Shown one piece after another: positions 20,424 to 31,699 of a DNA stretch of 64,000 nucleotides. Location: positions 160,087,278-160,151,277 of the forward strand of contig CM037879.1 in NCBI GenBank assembly GCA_021292165.1. The letters run 5' to 3'. Source of the stretch: Shinisaurus crocodilurus. Taxonomy: Eukaryota; Chordata; Lepidosauria; Squamata; Shinisauridae. Numbering within the stretch: position 1 is the stretch's first letter; every line of letters begins with the position of its first letter. The notes below the pieces were generated by a model that was given only the letters and a program-made list of their open reading frames with translations, made no database searches and had not been told where the DNA came from. The translations under genes were made by a program, and so were the position numbers.

Positions 20424-23400
20424 ATGGATTATAAGTTAAGAATTTCAACTTTAAATGTTAAGGGGCTAGGTTCAGTTACTAAGAGAAGGCAAATAGAAGC
20501 ACTTCTAAAGAAGGATAAGGCAGATATTATATTCTTGCAAGAAACGCACCAGGCAAGGAAAGGAGTCAATGAATTGAAATTGAGGTGGTCTAGAATATAT
20601 GAGATAGCATGTGGATCATCTAAATCGCGAGGAGTAGCAATTATAATTTCAAAGAATTGTGGTTTTAATGTTTTAAAGGTGAAAAAGGATGATACAGGTA
20701 GATATATTATAATGTATGGGACCATGGGAGGGGAAGAATATGTTATTGTTAATGTTTATGCTCCCAATCAAAATCAAGGAGAATTTTATCAACATGTGTT
20801 TAAAGAAATGGGTAATTTTCAAAATCAAAGGGTTATTATGGCTGGGGACTTTAACATGGTATTGGATAGAAGAAAAGACAAATCCAATCCGACGAGAGAA
20901 GATCAGAGAAATAATCTAACGATCTTGAATAAGTTAATTAGTAAGGAAGGGTTGCTAGATGTTTGGAGAGGGGTCAAGGGGAATGAGGAAAGATATACAT
21001 TTTACTCATCAGCAAATAAGAATTATTCTAGGATAGATTTTATTTTTGTGTCCAGGACACTGTTTTCAAGGGTCCTGGGCACAGAGATAGGAGTGATAAA
21101 AGTTACAGATCATGCTTTGGTTAACATGGATTTGAAGATACATAAGGATTATAGAGAAGCGAAAAGATGGAGATTGAATTGTAATATTTTTCGTTATAAA
21201 CATTTAACAGAGAAAATAGAGAAGGAATTGAGGGAAATTTGGGAATTTAATCAAACAGAAGAATGTACTGAAGCGATAATATGGGATACAATGAAGAGTG
21301 TAATGAGAGGAATAGGATTGAGAGAGGCAATAAATTTGAGGAAACAACAAGAAGTTTTTTATCAAAAGCTAGAGGGGGAGATTAGGCATTTGGAAAAGAA
21401 GTATTTAGAGAAGAGAGATAAAAAGATTTTTGCAGAATTACAGGGTAAAAGGAAAGAATTGGAGAATAAAGAACTGGACAGGGTACAAAGGAATTTGATT
21501 TACACAAAAAGGGAGTATTTTGAGAATAGTAATAAAAACTCTAAAATGTTGGCTAGATTAGCACAAAAAAAAAAAGAAAAAAGCTTAGTGGGGATGATTA
21601 AAGATAAGAGGGGTAAAGAATATAATCTAGTAAAGGATAAATTGAAAATTTTCATGAATATTATACGGAGTTATATAAGGCAGGAAAATGGTCGGAAGCT
21701 GAGAGTAGAAGATATATCGAGAAAAATTTAAAAATAAAAATCCAGGATGAAGATAGAGAGAAAATGGAGCAACCATTCACAGAAATTGAAATAGAAAGTG
21801 CTATAAATAAATTAAAACAGGGGAAAACGCCAGGACTGGATGGTCTGGGGGCGGAATATTATAAAGTCTTTAAAAAAATGTTAATTCCGAAGTTAAAACG
21901 GTTGTTTAATGATATTTTACAGGGGGGAGAGATCCCCCCGTCATGGAAACAGTCCTTGACCATTTTAATCCCGAAACCAAGGAAGGATTTAGCAGAACCA
22001 GGTTCTTATAGACCAATATCATTAATTAATCAAGATGCTAAACTATTGACAGCAATTTTAGCTAGAAGAATGAATAGTTTTTTAAATAAGTATATAGGGA
22101 TAGATCAATGTGGGTTTATTCAAGGAAGACAAATGGCAGATTTAACAAGAAGGGTTCTGAATATAATTTATTTAATAAAGAAAAATAATTTGAAAGCGGG
22201 GGTTCTTGCATTGGATATTTTTAAAGCCTTTGATTGTGTGGAATGGCCTGCATTAAAGATGTTAATAAAAACTATGGGGTTTGGAGAAAAATTTATAGGT
22301 ATTACTAACCAATTATATACTCATAATGTCACGTCGGTAATTGTAAATGATGGAATAACAGAAACTATTAGCCTAGGCCGCGGAACTAGACAGGGTTGTC
22401 CCCTTTCCCCAGTATTATTTGTGTTAGTTATGGAATTGTTAGCGAATTCGATAAGACAGGAGAAGAAATTACTGGGGATAGGAATAGAGACCAAATGTAA
22501 GATAAACCTTTTTGCAGATGATATCTTGTTAACATTAGAAAGGCCTATAGAAAATTGGGATTGGATAGAGAAACATTTAGATGAATTTAGAGAAGTAACA
22601 GGGTTAAAAGTTAATTGGGATAAATCGGAGATAATGACATTTAATTATAGTAAACTGGAGGAAAGGGGATTTAAACAAAGGGGAGTGGATATAAAGATAA
22701 AAAATATAATTAAATATTTAGGTATTGATATATTAAAAGATTTGGATAAAATAGGGGAATGTAATTTTAAAAAACTAAAAGATGAAGTTAAAAATCAAAT
22801 AGAGGATTATAAAAAATTGGGATTATCGTGGTTTGGTAGGATAGCTTTGATTAAAATGAAGATTTTACCGAAGTTTAATTTTTTATTTAGAATGATACCA
22901 TATAAGATATCAGAGAAAGAAATTAAAGAGTGACAAGTAATGTTAAATAGCTATTGTAATGGGGGGAAAAATCAAGGATTACTAAGAATAGATGGTATAA
23001 AGCTCAAAAAATAGGGGGACTTGGTCTCCCTAATTTAAAATGGTATTATATAGCTAATCAACTTAGATATATCATGGATATTATTGTTAGAAAAGATTTT
23101 ATGTGGTGGGAAATAGAAGCATTTGAATTGGGTAATAGGGTGGATAAATTCTTATTTACAAAACAAGGACATATTATGACAAAAAGATTAGAAAATCCCT
23201 TTTTAAAAAATATGTTAGAAATTTGGGGTAGAAATAAGGAAATATTTTTACCAGGTATATCCCCGCTTACTCCAGTGGTGGTTATGGAAGATTTTCCCGA
23301 GAATGTTAGACATTTGGAACGAATTTTTAGAGAGAAAAAGGTGATAACTTTAATGATTGGCTGGAAAAAATGGAGACAAGACAGCAAATAATTGATAGGG

Positions 23401-24257
23401 TTGGGGCAGGAACAATTTCTTGGTTAAATTTAATTCAATTAGTACAATGGGGTAAGAAATGGAAGAGGAGACATGAGCATGAAAGGGATTTCACTGCATT
23501 TGAGCAGGTGGTTATGTCTAGAGAACTTGTAGAAGGAAATGCATCAGCTAGGGGTCTTACAAAGATGTTATATAAAATGTTGCAGAAATCAGAAGAGCAA
23601 GCAGAAAATCTTAAAATAGTTTGGGATACAGAGTTTGAAGAGGAAATATCAAAGGATGAGTGGAATAAGATTTGGGATAGGCGAATATTGAAAAATATGT
23701 CTATAAGAATTAAAGAGAATTTTTATAAGCTAATTTGGAGATGGTATTTGACCCCAGTGAGATTAAATAGAATAGATAATAAATGTTCTCCAATGTGTTG
23801 GCGAGGATGTCAGGAATTGGGTACATATGCTCATATGTGGTGGAGTTGTAAAAATGTAATGGATTTTTGGAAAATGATTTTTGAGGAAATATCAGAAATT
23901 GTTGGAGTTGATTTAGAGGTATGCCCTAAACTAGCTTTGCTAACAATAACAGAAAAGGTGATCGGTTCTCAACATGTTAAAGAATTAATCATAAATTTGT
24001 TAACGGCAGGTAGACTAATGATAGCAAGGAAATGGAAAATCCAGCAAGTTTTCACTATTAATGAATGGTATAAGGAAGTATGGGATATGGCTTTGAATGA
24101 TATGTTGACTTGTAATATTAAATGCAAAAGGGGTCAATTAAAGAAAAATAATTTTAAGGATATTTGGGGTTTATTTTTGGAATATGTGTTTAAAAGGGGG
24201 AAAGGGAGTTTACCCTGTCAAGATTTATTGTATTTTTGGAATAATGAACAATTATAG
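20424..24257 (+). pseudogene. L1 ORF2 (endonuclease, reverse transcriptase, C-rich end), disrupted
   Basis: About 1278 codons in total, the usual L1 ORF2 length. The endonuclease keeps its catalytic set: N in LNVKG, E in FLQETH (residue 40), D and N in AGDFNMVLD (20841-20865), D in SRIDFIFVS, and DH in VTDHALV. The reverse transcriptase keeps the first Asp in LDIFKAFD (22211-22234), TRQGCPLSPVLF and the FADD box at 22510-22521. A C-terminal Cys-rich stretch (CWRGC..H..C, 23791-23850) spaces its first Cys pair as CX3C, whereas the L1 at 25305 has CX2C. Lesions relative to the implied reading: a 1-base deletion in a T run (about 21649-21652), TGG to TGA at 22931-22933, a 1-base deletion in an A run (about 22971-22975), and a 1-base deletion in an A run (about 23335-23340). 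Everything between the lesions is open, so decay is recent or partly artefactual. Confidence 0.9.
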
Positions 24258-24372
24258 AGTTATTGGATTGTTTGGTCCCATGGTGATGGGAGCACAATAT
24301 TAGTTATGTGTGTATGTTATTTTCTTTGTATTGTTTTAAAATTTAATAAAATATTTAAAAAAAAAAAAAAGA
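24258..24372 (+). terminator. L1 3' UTR, poly-A signal and A tail
   Basis: About 100 bp of 3' UTR contain AATAAA at 24345-24350, with the poly-A tail from about 24357, immediately followed by the right TSD. Confidence 0.85.
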
Positions 24373-24390
24373 AAAGAAATATCCTGTTCC
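24373..24390. repeat. L1 target-site duplication, right copy
   Basis: An 18 of 18 match to 18828-18845. Confidence 0.9.
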
Positions 24391-24692
24391 ATGTCAAATT
24401 ATTTCTGTGGTGATTGGTCTGGGAAAGTTCACAAAACCAGGTCATCTCTTGATGCTGTAGTCATTGTGGGATGATTGTGCATGTATTAAATGGCCCAGAG
24501 GACTGTGGTGAACTGACATAGGCAATTCTTCCAGTAGTTACTTCATTGAAGCCAGAATTTCATTCAGAATAATAAGAAAAGTGCATTTTGAGCTAAGCAT
24601 CTAAACCACTACCTCTCCTACCTCATTCTTATGTTGGGATCTGTGATTTTCCAGAATTGGTGTAGCTCATAGTGTAGATTGATGCCTTTATT

Positions 24693-24893
24693 ATAGAATC
24701 ATAGAAAAGTAGAGTTGGAAGGGGCCTACAAGGCCATCGAGTCCAACCCCCTGCTCAATGCAGGAATCCAGGTCAAAGCATCCCTGACAGATGGTTGTCC
24801 AGCTGTACCTTGAATGCCTCCAGAGTGGGGGAGCCCACCACCTCCCTAGGTAGTTCGTTCCATTGTCTTATTGCTCTAACAGTTGGATAAGAC
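24693..24893 (-). mobile_element. CR1 LINE 3' end (minus strand)
   Basis: On the minus strand it ends GGGTTGGACTCGATGGCC, CCCCTTCCAACTCTAC and CTATGATTCTATA, the CR1 3' signature. Upstream lie GGTGGGCTCCCCCACTC and GGATGCTTTGACCTGG. The copy is 5'-truncated and has no ORF. Its last 90 bp closely match the tail of the 5S-headed SINEs. Confidence 0.8.
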
Positions 24894-24938
24894 AAATAGC
24901 TAGAAAATAAACAGCAGCCACAGATACATAGTGGTTGC

Positions 24939-25172
24939 TTAGTTAGTGATTATTTTTGCTTTTGTACAGATTAATTTTGGAAGAAGTGAATATTTAAGGA
25001 TTGGCCTTAATTTGATTTGATTGAAACATAAAAACAAATAAATTAAAACACAATTTAAAACACAGCAATAAAAGAAAAAAACAGCATCCAACCAGTTAAA
25101 ACCCCAGCTTACATACCAAATAGCTGCCTGAATAAAAACATCTTTGCCTTCTGGTGGAAGAACACACAGCAT
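24939..25172 (-). pseudogene. L2-like LINE 3' coding remnant (minus strand)
   Basis: The minus-strand frame contains GKDVFIQAAIWYVSWGFN, similar in pattern to the last residues of L2 ORF2 (K..LFRQAF), followed by an A-rich 3' UTR. Weakly supported. Confidence 0.35.
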
Positions 25173-25304
25173 TCATAGAGGGAAAAGGTATATTGGTGCA
25201 GGAGTACATATTAGGATGCTTTAGAAATTTGATTTCTTTGGAGCCTGTGTTGAGGCTACCCAATTTGTCCTTCCCTTTACTGAGTCTCAGATTGGAACAT
25301 TGTT

Positions 25305-26846
25305 TCATTGTCCAATTTTTATTTCTATATAAAACAAACACATAATATCAAACATATAACAATTAACAAAACAAAATAGACCTCCGATTTTCTTCTACAG
25401 CAAATACAAGTAACAATAATTTTTCCTACTCGATAATCCAAATGAGAAATCTCTTTCTTCCCATTGTCCCAAATTCACTTATTATTCCATAAATCCACAA
25501 ACAAACAAATCATTATTTTCCAGTCTCTGCAAAAAGTCAATTAGAGGTTTCCACTCAATAATAAACGCAGATGTTGTCCTTTCTCTAATTAGTGATGTAA
25601 ATTTGGCCATCTCTGCCAGCTCCAGCATCTTGACCAACCATTCTTCTATCGTAGGCACTGCTGGACCTTTCCATTTCTGTGCATATAGTAGTCTCGCTGC
25701 CGTTGTCATGTATAAAAATAAAGTTCCATATCTTCCTTCTAGCTGACTGTCCATTATTCCCAATAGAAAAGCCTCTGGTTTCAATTGAAAAGTAATCCTT
25801 AAAATCTTTTGCATTAATAAATGAATTTCAACCCAAAATCTTTTAGCTTTCTTACATGTCCACCACATATGATAAAAGGTTCCTTCCTGTTGTTCACATT
25901 TCCAACATATATCTGATGCACCGCTATACATTCTAGCCAGTTTCTCCGGCGACAAGTACCAACGATACATCATCTTATAAAAATTCTCTTTAAGACTAGA
26001 GCATAAAGTAAATTTCAAACCTTTTAACCACATATTTTCCCATTGTGTCATTAATATATTATAGCCAAAATTTTGAGCCCATTTTATCATACATTCCTTC
26101 ACTTGCTCTTCCTCTGTTTCAAATTTCAACAAAAGCTTATACATTCTTGAAATAAGATGTTCATCATTTAGACATAATTCCCTTTCAAAGTCAGATACAC
26201 ACTGTTCAAAATCATACAACCTTTTATCAACTTTAAACCTTTCTACCATCTGTAAATAGGAGAACCATTGACATGTATGACCTTCTTTTATCAGTTCTTC
26301 TCTTGATTTTATTTTACATTCATCTTGTGAAAATTTCAGCAAATCACGATATGTCAACCAACTGTATTTACTTAACATTTCTCTTCTATGATGAGCTTCT
26401 TGTGCTGATAGCCACAATGGTACTCTCTGACAAAACCTAGGTTTATATTTATTCCAAATTTTCAAAATGGCACTTCTAACACAGTGATTATTAAATTCTA
26501 CATTTCTTTAACTTTATCATACCACATGTACCCGTGCCATCCAAATCTCAAATCATATCCCTCTAAATCTAATAATCGACTATTTTTCAACAAAACCCAT
26601 TCTTTGATCCATACTAAACAACAAGCAGCAAAATATAACTTCAGGTCAGGTAGACCCAACCCCCCTCTTTCTTTTGCATCCTGTAAAATCTTAAACTTAA
26701 CCCGTGGTTTTTTTCCCTTGCCATACAAATCTAGATATATCCTTCTGCCATTGTTTAAATGATATTTGCGATGTCACAATAGGAATAGTCTGAAACAAAA
26801 ACAGCATTCTAGGTAATACATTCATCTTAATTGTGGCTATTCTCCC
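25305..26846 (-). mobile_element. 5'-truncated L1 (minus strand)
   Basis: About 1.54 kb, beginning inside ORF2 at the conserved [13 protein letters not shown] segment just downstream of the reverse transcriptase and running through the ORF2 stop and a short 3' UTR to the left TSD. It lacks a long pure A tail; the 3' end reads AATAAAAATT. The subfamily is close to the fragment at 17485 and more distant from the full-length L1 at 18846. Confidence 0.88.
25482..26846 (-). pseudogene. L1 ORF2 C-terminal portion (minus strand)
   Basis: The frame reads [19 protein letters not shown], then GGLGLPDLKLYF, MYRWYLSPEKL and the Cys-rich box CWKCEQQEGTFYHMWWTC (CX2C...HX4C). It ends after FLQRLENNDLFVCGFME. 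Two frame changes occur: one extra A in an A run near 26711-26717 and one missing A near 26510-26515. They compensate each other, so nearly the whole C-terminus is readable. There is no reverse transcriptase or endonuclease, so the copy cannot be autonomous. Confidence 0.85.
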
Positions 26847-26945
26847 CAATTTGTCCTTTCCTTTACTGAGTCTCAGATTGGAACATTGTTGACCACTGCT
26901 TTCACAGTTCTCTGAGTGCAGTAATGTAGCCCTATCTCTTTAAAT

Positions 26946-28401
26946 TGTTGTAAGGAAGGTGCTTTCCTTCAAGAGAGTCCAACACCCTAGGCAGAAGTCA
27001 CAAAATGACGCCCAGAGGAAGTCTCTTGGAAAGCCCCTAAAAAGGTTAAAACAGCTAGCTATGCTTAGTAACAGGCTCTGAGCCAATCAAAGGCCATGCA
27101 CGTAGAAAGCAAAGTGGAAAGTCCCTTAGAAGACAACTATAGAGAGCTTGCCTCGCAACAGGTAGATAAGCCAATCAAGATAAGTGCACGTACACATTCT
27201 ATAATCATGCGCACGCAGCATCCTGTATTGTAAACTGTTTTGATCATGGTATATAAGTGTGTGTGTGACGCTTAGGCGGGGCTGTCTCTTCTTCTTAGAG
27301 ACAGGGCCAGCGCTACCGCTAGGCCAACTAAGTTGTTGCCTAGGGCGCGTAGCGGAAGAGGGCGCAGAACGCTGCGCTCCTCTTCGCTGCCGGCGCGCTC
27401 CTTCCGCCCGCCCCCCCCGCCTCACCGAGAAAGCCAGGTCAGTGCTGGGGATTGCACCCGGAGTAGTGGTGGGGCCGAGCCTGCGCGCCTCCCCCCACCT
27501 CGCCTCGCCTCGCTTCGCCTCGCCTCCGCGCTGCCTCCCCCCCCCCCCGACCCCTTCTCCCGCTATGCCCCCCCCCCACGAGAAAAAAAAACAACCTGCC
27601 TACTCCCCCCCCCCCCGTCCGGCCTGCTGCTGCGGGGGTGCTCCGCGGCGCGACGGGACCCCGCGCTGTTTTTTGCCCGCGACGAAGGTAGGTGACGGGG
27701 GGGGGTTGGGGTGACGGGGGGGTTGGGGGGGGTGGCGATGGCGTGGGGCGCAGCGGCCCAGAGCGAGCGGAGGGCGGAGGCGCAGCGCGGGCGGGGGCGG
27801 GCGGGGGAGGCGCGGCGGCGCGGCGGGCAGGAGGCGGTGGGGAGGAGGCCTGGCGGGGGCTGCGCAGCGGCAGCGAAGAGGAGCGCAGGGTTTCGCGCCC
27901 TCTTCGGCCGCGCGCCTAGGCGGCCGCCTAGTTGGCCTAGCGGTAGCGCCGGCCCTTCCGACACCTACCTTCTCCGCGCTGTTTCCGGAGCCCCGCCCGC
28001 ACTCTGTTTTGGTGGGAGGAACCAGGGCAACAGGGCTTAAACAGCCCTGTTGCTCTGGTTTTCCCCGGCCAAAAACAGAGTGCGGGGGTCCCTTTTTGGA
28101 GGAGGCGTGGGAAGGTAGGTGGGGGGTGGCAGCGGCAGCGTGCGGGGGGGTCCGGTGGCGGCGGCGGCGGCGGGAGGTTGCAGAGCACGGCTGCTTTCCG
28201 GAGCCCCCCCACGGCACGAGAGGGGGGCGCTAAATATAATTTAGCCTAGGGCGCCAAACTGCCCTGTACCGGTCCTGCTTAGAGAGTCAGACCAGCGCTG
28301 CAATAAACTTTTGAAGACCCATCCCAGTTGTCTTGCTATTTCTCATTGGAGTCCAAGTCCGGTTGGACAACCTAAAAGGCTATAAAATAGCGCTCACAAC
28401 A
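26946..28401 (+). mobile_element. ERV-type solo LTR interrupted by a hAT
   Basis: Begins TGTTGTAAGG and ends GCTCACAACA (TG...CA with 6-bp inverted termini). Without the insert it is about 472 bp. A TATATAAG box lies at 27250-27257 and AATAAA at 28302-28307. Once the 984-bp insertion (hAT plus one TSD) is removed, these sit about 70 bp apart, a normal U3-R spacing. The insert therefore falls in the R region. Flanking TSDs are not exact (AAAT on the left; AAAT on the right only if the terminal A is shared). No internal viral genes are seen. Confidence 0.72.
27302..28277. mobile_element. CpG-rich hAT element, 976 bp, nonautonomous
   Basis: Starts CAGGGCCAGCGCTACC and ends ACCGGTCCTG, flanked by a perfect 8-bp TSD, CTTAGAGA, at 27294-27301 and 28278-28285. 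It is very GC- and CpG-rich. An inverted copy of its own first 95 bp lies at about 27862-27956, and a second hairpin lies at 27996-28037 and 28043-28086, so much of it can fold back. There is no transposase. The long open frames on both strands (up to 205 codons, Pro/Arg/Ala-rich) are by-products of composition. Confidence 0.85.
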
Positions 28402-28805
28402 AATATAGAAAATATGGGGTTTCAATCAATGAAAACATAAAATGTTTGCTGTTTCCATCTCTGAATCTATGTAAAACTATGCTTGTTTAGATGTAAGGAT
28501 ACACATAACAAAACAACTAGGGCTGGGCAAGGGTCCCACCTTTGTTGGACCTTTCTTATGAATGACGGTGGTGGAGGGAATTCAAATAACATCTCTCCCC
28601 GCCCCAACTTACCGTTGATTACAAGCTAGTCTTATGGCTTTCCCCCTTTTTTAACTTTAAAAAGCCAATCTGGCACCCAGGTGCCACTCAAATTGAAATG
28701 GGGCAGCTAATGTCCCTGGGAAGGATGCTTCATGATGCCATAGCATCATTTCCATGTACAGGAGAAGGATAGCTGCCCAATTTCAAAACACAATGCAGCT
28801 GGGGC
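28402..28805. other. No recognised feature
   Basis: Unassigned sequence between the LTR and an AT-rich repeat. Confidence 0.35.
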
Positions 28806-29262
28806 CTAGGGATCGGGGAGAAATTGGCTCAGTTTTCAGATTTAATGTGAACTCCCCTAATTTCACACTTTGGAAGCATAACATGAACTGAAGCTCAGTT
28901 ATCCTTCAAAATCTGCACTTCCAAATTTTGCAATTTCCCATGGGCTACTGGGTGAACAGAATGCTGGACTAGATGGGCCTTTGGTCTGATTCAGCATGGC
29001 TCTTCTTATGTTCTCCAGTCAAAAAAATGCATCCACAAATGAATATATTAAGGGAAACTGCACACAAAAATGCATTTTTTTTGGTGAAAATGAAAATAAC
29101 ATTAAAAATGCATTGTATTAGGAGAATTGCTTGCAAAAAAAGTGTGTAAATAAGGCACAATTGTCTATAAAAATGTATATATTAGGAGAAATGTGCACAA
29201 AAATGCATACAAATGTTCATGCGAACTTCTAAAAAAACAGTTTGGGAATGCAGGGATAGCCA
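28806..29262. repeat. AT-rich hAT-like repeat with variable interior
   Basis: Begins near TAGGGATCGGGGAGAAATT, similar to the TAGGGATG-family start at 9021. It then shares the TTTCACACTTT and CCTTCAAAATCTGCA blocks with 15243. The interior is a degenerate series of AAAATGCAT.. and TATTAGGAGAA units about 40 bp apart. A SINE tail (28940-29012) is inserted. The right terminus is uncertain. Confidence 0.4.
28940..29012 (+). mobile_element. SINE 3' tail (Sauria/Bov-B-like)
   Basis: ATGCTGGACTAGATGGGCC, TTGGTCTGATTCAGCATGG and CTTATGTTCT follow the pattern of the Sauria tail (AGATGGACC, GGTCTGA, TATGTTCC). The head is absent. Confidence 0.5.
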
Positions 29263-30972
29263 GATTTGAATCACATTCCCTTTAGCTTTGCACTTGCAAA
29301 ATCGAAACACAGCTATGTGTTCAAGACATAATGCACTTCAGTTTGAATTATAATAAGGACAGTGGGCGACCAGATGGTGTGCAGTTTTTTTGCTACAGGA
29401 AAGACGGGGGTGGAAAGGAGGAGTATTCTAATCAAAGTACTCACACCTTACCCTACTTGACATACAACACCACTTTAAACAGCAGTGTTCTATTAGAGAA
29501 AAGAACTACACTTCTTTGCCATTCAGTGATTTGCATAATTTTAAGGAGCTGAAAATGTCAATGCTATTTTACCATAATTGTTGGAAATGATTAGCGATAC
29601 CATTTATACACTGCAGAAAAAAAACCCTCCTTCATCTTTTACTCTTTAATATTAATGGGAAATAATTAAATGAGTGAGAACAAACAATAGATGTAAAAAT
29701 AATGTACAGGCTGAAAGTATGCTACTTATCTATTTTACGATAACTCTGTAGACTTGCCTTCATACCTGACAATGCACTGTTTCGCCCAGTGTTGGTCTGT
29801 TTTTCACTATGCATATTTTAATGGAAAGTTGTCAGACATAAGGTGGAAGCAGATGAGTGGGAGTTACGTGGGAGCTGCTTAAAGGTTTATTCCATGAGTC
29901 TGCAACAAGCTTCATGGACTAAAACTTGAAGCAGTCCCCACTGTGTGTGGAAAGGATATCTGAAATTTTCAACTGTGTGGTTAAATCTACCATTCCCATC
30001 CCTTTGCGGGGATTTGGGAATCTGAAAGGGTGGTAAAGTAGGACTTAACCACAAATTGAAATTATTGATGAATTCTTCTTCACATAGTTATAGGTGCCAC
30101 ATGGTAAGCTGGCTCCATGGTAAAGTGCCATGTGGTAAATGACTAGCATGTGACCCTCAGTTGTCTTAATCTACCTGCACTACAATGGGCAAGCGAATTC
30201 CACCATGCATAATAATCGTGCTAACAACAATTAACATTTCTATAGCACGTTCCACACATACAGTACTCTTTGGCCCTTCATCTTGGATCCCACACCCTGT
30301 CCTCTTGATCCCAAAGAGGCACCTCCGACTCCTCTGGTGAGCAGAGAGGCTCTGGGGAGCATTTCCCAACTGGCTGCTTGGCCCCAAACTCTCAACACCC
30401 AGGAAAAAGTCAGCAACTGCAAGATAGGACAGTGGCCCTTTCAGAAAACCAGATGCAGCACGAGAAGGTGGAGCTCCCAGAAATACTCACCTGGCCTGGC
30501 TATAAACCCCACCAGCTGCTCTAAATCAGTGCTGGGGTAACTTATCAGTACTCTAGCTGCCGGGCTGCTCTCTGTGGTCCTGAATTCACTCCAAGTCCAG
30601 GGCTGGTACCTGCAGTGCTGATATGAGTCACCTATCTCACCTCAGGCCTCCTCACCTCATCTGTCATCCAGAATAGATGATGGAATCCCAGAGGGAACAG
30701 GACACCATCCCACCATTCTCCATGCCTGGCTTACAGATTCATTACAATAGGTCAAACAAAACGGAACACTAGCATAAAATAGCCTTGCTGTACACAAATT
30801 CAACCAGCTCTCTTAGTGCTGCAAATGCTTTTTGGAAATGGATTTCCCTCCTTCCCCTTGCTTTTCCAGAAAGTTCTTAAATACAAAGTACCAACTGGGA
30901 TCCACAACAACATGCTGCAGCATGGAGAGCTGCTTTTCAGTATGTATGTTCAGGTTTTAGAGAGTATGGCAG
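29263..30972. other. No recognised feature
   Basis: Unassigned sequence without shared repeats or convincing coding potential. Confidence 0.35.
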
Positions 30973-31093
30973 CTGGACAGACATCTGTCAGGGATGCTTT
31001 GACCTGGATTCCTGCACTGAGCAGGGGGTTGGACTCGATGGCCTTGTAGGCCCCTTCCAACTCTACTTTTCTATGATTCTATGATTCTATGAA
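30973..31093 (+). mobile_element. CR1 LINE 3' end (plus strand)
   Basis: CAGACATCTGTCAGGGATGC, GGGGTTGGACTCGATGGCC and a terminal ATTCTATGATTCTATGA repeat, the CR1 8-bp 3' repeat hallmark. It serves here as the in-window reference for the tail of the 5S SINEs. Confidence 0.85.
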
Positions 31094-31374
31094 ACAGAGA
31101 GAATGATGATATAGACATACCAAAGGTGGGAATTCTGTAACTGTGGAACTACTATGGAAAAGGCACTGACCTTGTAGTCACCAACCTAACTTCTGAAGGC
31201 AGCAGCATTTGTAAAGGGGCAAAAAGGTCCATATAGGAGTTAAAAACAAAACAGACTACTAATCAACCAAGAAACAACCAGAAAACTCTGAACATGAAAG
31301 TTGAACCTGATTCAACCTGTAAGAAGCTTTGTTGTTTCTCTGAAGGTGAACATTATTATTTATATTACTCTTGC

Positions 31375-31616
31375 TTATTTATTTATTTATTTATTATTAT
31401 ATTTATACCCCACCTTTTTTTCTGCAAGGAACCCAAGGTGGCTTACATAATCCTCCTCCTCCTCCTCTCCATTTTATCCTCACAACAACCCTGTGGTAGG
31501 TTAGGCTGAGAGTCAGTGACTGGTCCAAAGTCACCCAGTGAGTTTCATGGCCGAGCGGGGATTAGAACTCGGATCTCCCGAGTCCCAGTCCAACACTCTC
31601 ACCACTACACCACACT
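31375..31616 (-). mobile_element. MIR/CORE-type SINE (minus strand)
   Basis: Same head (GGGAGATCCGAGTTCTAATC on the minus strand), CORE and (AATA)n tail as at 40750, 46818 and 59615. Near full length. Confidence 0.85.
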
Positions 31617-31699
31617 TGTTTCATTGTCTAGATTTACAGCCCACCTCATCCAAAAGATATATTGGGGCTGCTTTTATTTATTTATTTTTTAAAAAATTG

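Larger units (their letters stand above)
18846..24372 (+). mobile_element. Full-length L1 retrotransposon
   Basis: Complete architecture: a short GC-rich 5' UTR, ORF1, a 267-bp spacer, ORF2 over about 3.8 kb, a short 3' UTR with AATAAA, and a poly-A tail. The element is about 5.5 kb, bounded by a perfect 18-bp TSD, which indicates a young insertion. ORF1 is open throughout. ORF2 carries three 1-base deletions, all in homopolymer runs, and one TGG-to-TGA nonsense change. A/G-rich codon use on the sense strand throughout ORF2 is the usual L1 bias. Two other L1 fragments, at 17485 and 25305, belong to a related subfamily. Confidence 0.93.
25261..26890. repeat. Unusually long (44-bp) L1 target-site duplication
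   Basis: Positions 25261-25304 and 26847-26890 match at 43 of 44 bases (one C/T difference). They enclose the minus-strand L1 at 25305-26846. A typical L1 TSD is roughly 7-20 bp. Confidence 0.8.

Noticed and set aside
27259..28233. Several long open frames (up to 205 codons, Pro/Arg/Ala/Gly-rich) and an apparent CpG island, suggestive of a promoter and first exon
   Set aside because: The whole block is a hAT transposon with an exact 8-bp TSD. The frames lie on both strands, have no domain signature and follow from GC content and inverted repeats.
28815..29240. Regular spacing of AAATGCAT-like units, briefly considered as an array of direct repeats with spacers
   Set aside because: Units are degenerate and AT-rich, there are no conserved repeats with unique spacers, and the genome is a vertebrate. 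It is a variable-interior MITE.
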